Assembly: GCF_030689305.1 (NCBI RefSeq)
Contig: NZ_JAUYVM010000017.1
Span: forward strand, 62,001-126,000
Length of the DNA stretch: 64,000 bases
Origin: Vibrio penaeicida
Lineage (GTDB): Bacteria > Pseudomonadota > Gammaproteobacteria > Enterobacterales > Vibrionaceae
Direction: 5' to 3'
Under the pieces are notes generated by a model. The model saw only the letters and a list, made by a program, of their open reading frames with translations. It did not search any database and had not been told where the DNA came from. A program made the translations under genes and the position numbers. Positions 60,420-64,000 of this stretch are shown piece by piece (positions within the stretch are counted from its first letter, which is position 1; each line of letters starts with the position of its first letter).

Positions 60420-61829
60420 ATGAGTAAAGGCTTTGTATGGGTCGTTGATGACGACAGTTCTATCCGCTGGGTTATGGAAAAAACCTTATCTTCGGCACAA
60501 ATTCAGTGTGAGACGTTTGCCGATGCTGAAAGCGTGCTTATGGCGTTAGAACGGCAAGTACCTGATGTACTGGTGTCCGACATACGTATGCCCGGCATCG
60601 ATGGTTTAGACCTACTTAAAGAAGTTCATCAGCAGTACCCAGACTTACCTGTCATTATCATGACGGCGCACTCGGATCTCGACGCTGCGGTGAACGCCTA
60701 TCAGAAAGGCGCATTTGAATACCTGCCCAAGCCTTTCGATATCGATGAGACCCTAACACTCGTTGAGCGTGCCATCGCGCACAGCCATGAACAAAAAAGG
60801 CATCAAGAAAGCACCGATCCTCTTACCAGCGATGCCCCAGAGATCATCGGTGAAGCCCCAGCCATGCAGGAAGTATTTCGTGCTATTGGGCGTTTATCTC
60901 GTTCTTCCATTTCGGTTTTAATAAACGGCGAATCAGGCACTGGTAAAGAGCTGGTCGCTCATGCTTTGCACCGCCATAGCCCTAGGGCAAAGAGCCCTTT
61001 CATCGCCTTGAACATGGCTGCTATCCCTAAAGATTTGATCGAGTCTGAGTTGTTTGGTCATGAAAAAGGCGCATTTACGGGGGCAAACACCGTTCGCCAA
61101 GGGCGCTTTGAACAAGCCAATGGCGGTACTTTGTTCCTAGATGAAATTGGCGACATGCCACTCGATATCCAAACTCGTTTACTGCGAGTTTTGGCAGACG
61201 GGCAATTTTACCGTGTTGGCGGTCACTCTCCCATCAATGTGGACGTGCGCATCATTGCAGCCACCCACCAAAACCTAGAAAAGCTGGTTCATGATGGTGA
61301 CTTTCGTGAAGATCTCTTCCATCGCTTGAATGTTATCCGTGTACACATTCCCGCTCTACGTGAACGTAAGCAAGACATTGAAAAACTCACACAACACTTT
61401 TTGAACCTCGCCGCCGAAGAGCTGGGCGTGGAAATGAAAACCTTGCATCCAGACACGGTTCTTAACCTCAACCAGCTGCCCTGGCCTGGTAACGTTCGTC
61501 AATTAGAAAACATTTGCCGATGGCTAACCGTAATGGCCAGCGGGAATGAAGTTTTGCCCTCTGACTTACCGCGAGAACTGTTCGAAGAGACAAAATCCGT
61601 GCCCAATTCTCATGAAAATGGCGGTTGGCAGTCTCAACTAGAAGAATGGGCGAAAGAAGCTCTGACTTCTGGCGAAACTGAGCTCCTTTCTTATGCACTC
61701 CCTGAATTTGAACGTATACTTTTAAAAACAGCGCTAAATCATACTAATGGTCATAAGCAGGATGCCGCTAAAGTTCTAGGATGGGGACGGAATACGCTCA
61801 CCAGAAAGCTAAAAGAGTTAAACATTTAG
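60420..61829 (+). CDS. glnG: GlnG (NtrC), sigma-54 response regulator
   Basis: A 469-residue regulator. It has a receiver domain with phospho-Asp54 (VLVSDIRMPG), an AAA+ domain with NGESGTGKELVAHAL, the sigma-54 contact loop GAFTGA and LFLDEIGDMP, and a C-terminal Fis-type HTH (KQDAAKVLGWGRNTLTRKL). The start at 60420 has AGGAGAG upstream and gives Asp at 54, as in E. coli; an ATG 7 codons earlier is rejected. It activates glnA through the enhancer at 56839. Confidence 0.98.
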   Translation: MSKGFVWVVDDDSSIRWVMEKTLSSAQIQCETFADAESVLMALERQVPDVLVSDIRMPGIDGLDLLKEVHQQYPDLPVIIMTAHSDLDAAVNAYQKGAFEYLPKPFDIDETLTLVERAIAHSHEQKRHQESTDPLTSDAPEIIGEAPAMQEVFRAIGRLSRSSISVLINGESGTGKELVAHALHRHSPRAKSPFIALNMAAIPKDLIESELFGHEKGAFTGANTVRQGRFEQANGGTLFLDEIGDMPLDIQTRLLRVLADGQFYRVGGHSPINVDVRIIAATHQNLEKLVHDGDFREDLFHRLNVIRVHIPALRERKQDIEKLTQHFLNLAAEELGVEMKTLHPDTVLNLNQLPWPGNVRQLENICRWLTVMASGNEVLPSDLPRELFEETKSVPNSHENGGWQSQLEEWAKEALTSGETELLSYALPEFERILLKTALNHTNGHKQDAAKVLGWGRNTLTRKLKELNI

Positions 61830-61930
61830 TCGAATTGTTCAAAAAAGACTCGCGAGCTTGATATCTAGCCTTTACAATAGCGCCTCTTATCTTGATTACA
61901 GGATGGCGTTCACTAACTGTATGTAGGGCA

Positions 61931-64000
61931 ATGGCGAATAAAAAGATTACTTTACGAATGGCTGTCATTTTACCCTTTGTGATCGTATTCATGTTCACAT
62001 TTGGGGTAATTGCATTCGTACAAAAGAGCAGCTTCGAGAATATGGTGTCTAATTTGAGCCATAAGCAGCTCATGGCATTTACTGAGAACGTTAAAAGCCG
62101 TTTGTCGATCTTTTTAGATGAGCCCTATCAAGCCAACATTACGTTGAGTAAATCCGTCGAATTTAACGAGCTGTATCAGCTCGGTAATCTCAATCAAATC
62201 GAGAATTTCCTCTCCTTAAGTTTTAATCATTTATACAAAAACATCCCCCACTTAGATGTGGTCGGTTTTGGTGGTAAAGAAGGCGAGTTTGTCGGCTTTA
62301 GGCGAGAATCCACCTCTGATTTTACCTTGATGCTCCAAGACAAACGCACCGAAAATGATTTGGTTATCTACTCCGGTAGAAATATCGAGTCAGGTGCTAA
62401 ATCCACCTTTCAAGGTTATGACCCTAGAATTCGTCCATGGTATGTCCCTGCGGCAGAATCACGCTCCCCATCGTGGTCTAACATTTATACCAATGCGGAT
62501 GAACGCCAAGAAATTACATTATCCGCAACCACTCCTGTAATTGTGAGCGATGAGCTGATTGGCGTCATGGTCGCGGATATTAAAATCGACACGTTCAACA
62601 ATTTCCTTGTGGATCAAAAAAAGAGAACGGCTGCCTCCATTTTTATCTTCGATCATGATAACCGCTTGGTAGCGCATTCGGATAACTCTAGCGTGGTATC
62701 CAAAGGCACGCCGATGACCATAAAAGGGCAGCGGCTACAAATGACAGAAAGCACGAACCCTGTTGTACAAACCAGTGCAAAGTACATCGCGAGCAACCGT
62801 TTGGAAGCCAAAAGTCAACCTGTAATGTTTGACTACGTTACCAGTGGGGATCGCTACTTCAATAAACTGTCTCGCTACACCAATCCATACGGGCTGGAAT
62901 GGTACATTGTCGTTACCATTTCTGAGCACGATTTGTTAGGTGACTTACCAGAGCAACAACAACGTGGTTGGCTGATTGGTATGACCTTCAGCTTATTGGG
63001 CTTTTTGATCGGTGTATTGGTTTTTAATCGCATTACACACCCAATTACAACGACAGCGAACGCAGCACGAGAAATAGCCAAAGGTGATTGGGACAGCCCG
63101 ATGCCAGAACCGGGCAAAGTATTTGAAACCAGTATGTTGGTGTCGGCATTCAACAACATGACTCAAAACTTAAAGGCTTCATTTGAAGCACTACGAACTC
63201 AGTTGGTCTACGACTCTTTAACTCAGCTCTACAGCCGCCAAGGTCTTATCGAAACGAGCAGTAATCTGAAATCTTCCCTACCCGGATCCTTGATTCTCAT
63301 TGGCATCGATCGCTTCCGAGACATCAACGACAGTTTAGGTCATTACAATGGCGACCAACTATTAACCATTATTGCTCAGCGACTAAAGAATATTTGCCAC
63401 GAACGTGTATTACTTGCCAGAGTCGCAGGCGATGAATTCGCCATTTATGATCCTAGAAATGGCTCTGAAATGGCAGTCGAGCAGTTAGTTACTCGAATAA
63501 AACAGTCGTTTAGCTCACCATTCAATATGGGTACAGAGACAGTGGTCGTCAACGTCTCCATCGGTATTGTTTTATCGTGCGATAAAAATGATATGAGCAC
63601 ATGGCTACGTAACAGCAGCATCGCCTTAAGCAACGCCAAGCAGGACGCGCTCCGCGTTGTGTACTACCGACCTGAAATGGCCGATGTTTCTCGTAAGAAA
63701 ACACAAACTCTCGCCAACTTGAATGAAGCGATTGCCAACAGTGAATTTGTCCCGTTTTATCAACCCATCATTGATTTAGAAAGTGGAGAAATCCTAGGGG
63801 CTGAAGCCTTGGCACGTTGGGTCTCGGAAGAAAATGGGGTCGTACCACCTCTCGACTTCATTCCTATTGCAGAAGAAAGCGGCTTAATTGGCGACATTGG
63901 TTCGCAAATCTTACTGAAAGCATGCAGTGATACCGCCAATGCTATTCAAAATGGGCAATGGCACCCCGAATTCAGCTTGCACGTTAACCTCTCCGTGAAT
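61931..64000 (+). CDS. Cache-HAMP-GGDEF-EAL cyclic-di-GMP protein (C-terminus cut by window edge)
   Basis: The frame opens with ATG at 61931 and stays open to the right edge (~690 codons). It has a membrane helix (MAVILPFVIVFMFTFGVIAF), a periplasmic double-Cache sensor (~35-330, with GYDPRIRPWYVPA and SATTPVIV), a second helix (GWLIGMTFSLLGFLIGVLVF, ~338-357), HAMP, GGDEF (~430-580) and the start of an EAL domain (AEALARW near 620). The GGDEF signature is RVAGDEFAIY, with Ala for the first Gly. This is tolerated in some active enzymes, so cyclase activity is uncertain. The EAL motif itself is intact as far as visible. Confidence 0.9.
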   Translation, partial: MANKKITLRMAVILPFVIVFMFTFGVIAFVQKSSFENMVSNLSHKQLMAFTENVKSRLSIFLDEPYQANITLSKSVEFNELYQLGNLNQIENFLSLSFNHLYKNIPHLDVVGFGGKEGEFVGFRRESTSDFTLMLQDKRTENDLVIYSGRNIESGAKSTFQGYDPRIRPWYVPAAESRSPSWSNIYTNADERQEITLSATTPVIVSDELIGVMVADIKIDTFNNFLVDQKKRTAASIFIFDHDNRLVAHSDNSSVVSKGTPMTIKGQRLQMTESTNPVVQTSAKYIASNRLEAKSQPVMFDYVTSGDRYFNKLSRYTNPYGLEWYIVVTISEHDLLGDLPEQQQRGWLIGMTFSLLGFLIGVLVFNRITHPITTTANAAREIAKGDWDSPMPEPGKVFETSMLVSAFNNMTQNLKASFEALRTQLVYDSLTQLYSRQGLIETSSNLKSSLPGSLILIGIDRFRDINDSLGHYNGDQLLTIIAQRLKNICHERVLLARVAGDEFAIYDPRNGSEMAVEQLVTRIKQSFSSPFNMGTETVVVNVSIGIVLSCDKNDMSTWLRNSSIALSNAKQDALRVVYYRPEMADVSRKKTQTLANLNEAIANSEFVPFYQPIIDLESGEILGAEALARWVSEENGVVPPLDFIPIAEESGLIGDIGSQILLKACSDTANAIQNGQWHPEFSLHVNLSVN

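Overview
The window reads as part of a Vibrio (Vibrionaceae) chromosome. The evidence is the gene set and order: the typA / glnA / DUF4124 / glnL / glnG neighbourhood, a vibriolysin-type M4 protease, uspB beside ferritin, and the block baiN(yhiN)-uspB-uspA-rsmJ-prlC-rlmJ-gor, which keeps the gene order known from Escherichia coli with a few insertions. No tRNA, rRNA, CRISPR array or intact insertion sequence was recognised.

Layout. 1-3058 (minus): the end of a small metabolic cluster with a DegT/StrS-type aminotransferase (cut by the left edge), a GMC-like flavin oxidoreductase and an MFS transporter. 3517-3768: the last ~83 codons of a broken LacI-family regulator. 3792-14705 (minus): a complete tight-adherence (Tad/Flp) pilus operon in the classical order flp-tadV-rcpCAB-tadZABCDEFG. 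Divergent from it, 14936-19229 (plus) encodes a 1195-residue lipoprotein with EF-hand-like loops and a C-terminal DUF1566-like region, followed by a small DUF1566-like secreted protein. 19331-34353: mostly conserved housekeeping and stress genes (baiN, uspB, ftnA, uspA, a Tat-exported amidase, rsmJ, a GGDEF-EAL sensor, asnC, prlC, rlmJ, gor), with a ~190 bp MITE-like element at 24279-24470.

34595-48572 (plus) is the most unusual part. It encodes an FHA + winged-helix regulator, a 1338-residue Ser/Thr kinase-AAA-TPR protein, an unrecognised 242-residue protein, a YcaO cyclodehydratase and a TfuA partner. These are followed by a cystatin-like protein, a chagasin-like (I42) protein and a choloylglycine-hydrolase-type Ntn hydrolase, then a glycosyltransferase, a hexapeptide acyltransferase and a MATE exporter. 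Three of its transcription units are preceded by the same motif, two 7-bp direct repeats exactly 10 bp apart (34448, 42864, 43718). That spacing is what a SARP/OmpR-type regulator would recognise, and the first gene encodes such a domain. I interpret the cluster as a candidate modified-peptide (thioamide or azoline) pathway under kinase/FHA control. The YcaO substrate is not identified.

48651-50838: two copies of a 70-bp hairpin-containing repeat flank an AraC-glutaredoxin-DUF417 module resembling the E. coli rcl (reactive chlorine) system. 50887-56548 (minus): an M42 peptidase, a vibriolysin-like M4 protease with PKD and chitin-binding domains, and typA. 56839-61829 (plus): the nitrogen-regulation locus with NtrC sites, a sigma-54 promoter, glnA, a DUF4124 protein, glnL and glnG. 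A Cache-HAMP-GGDEF-EAL protein starts at 61931 and runs off the right edge.
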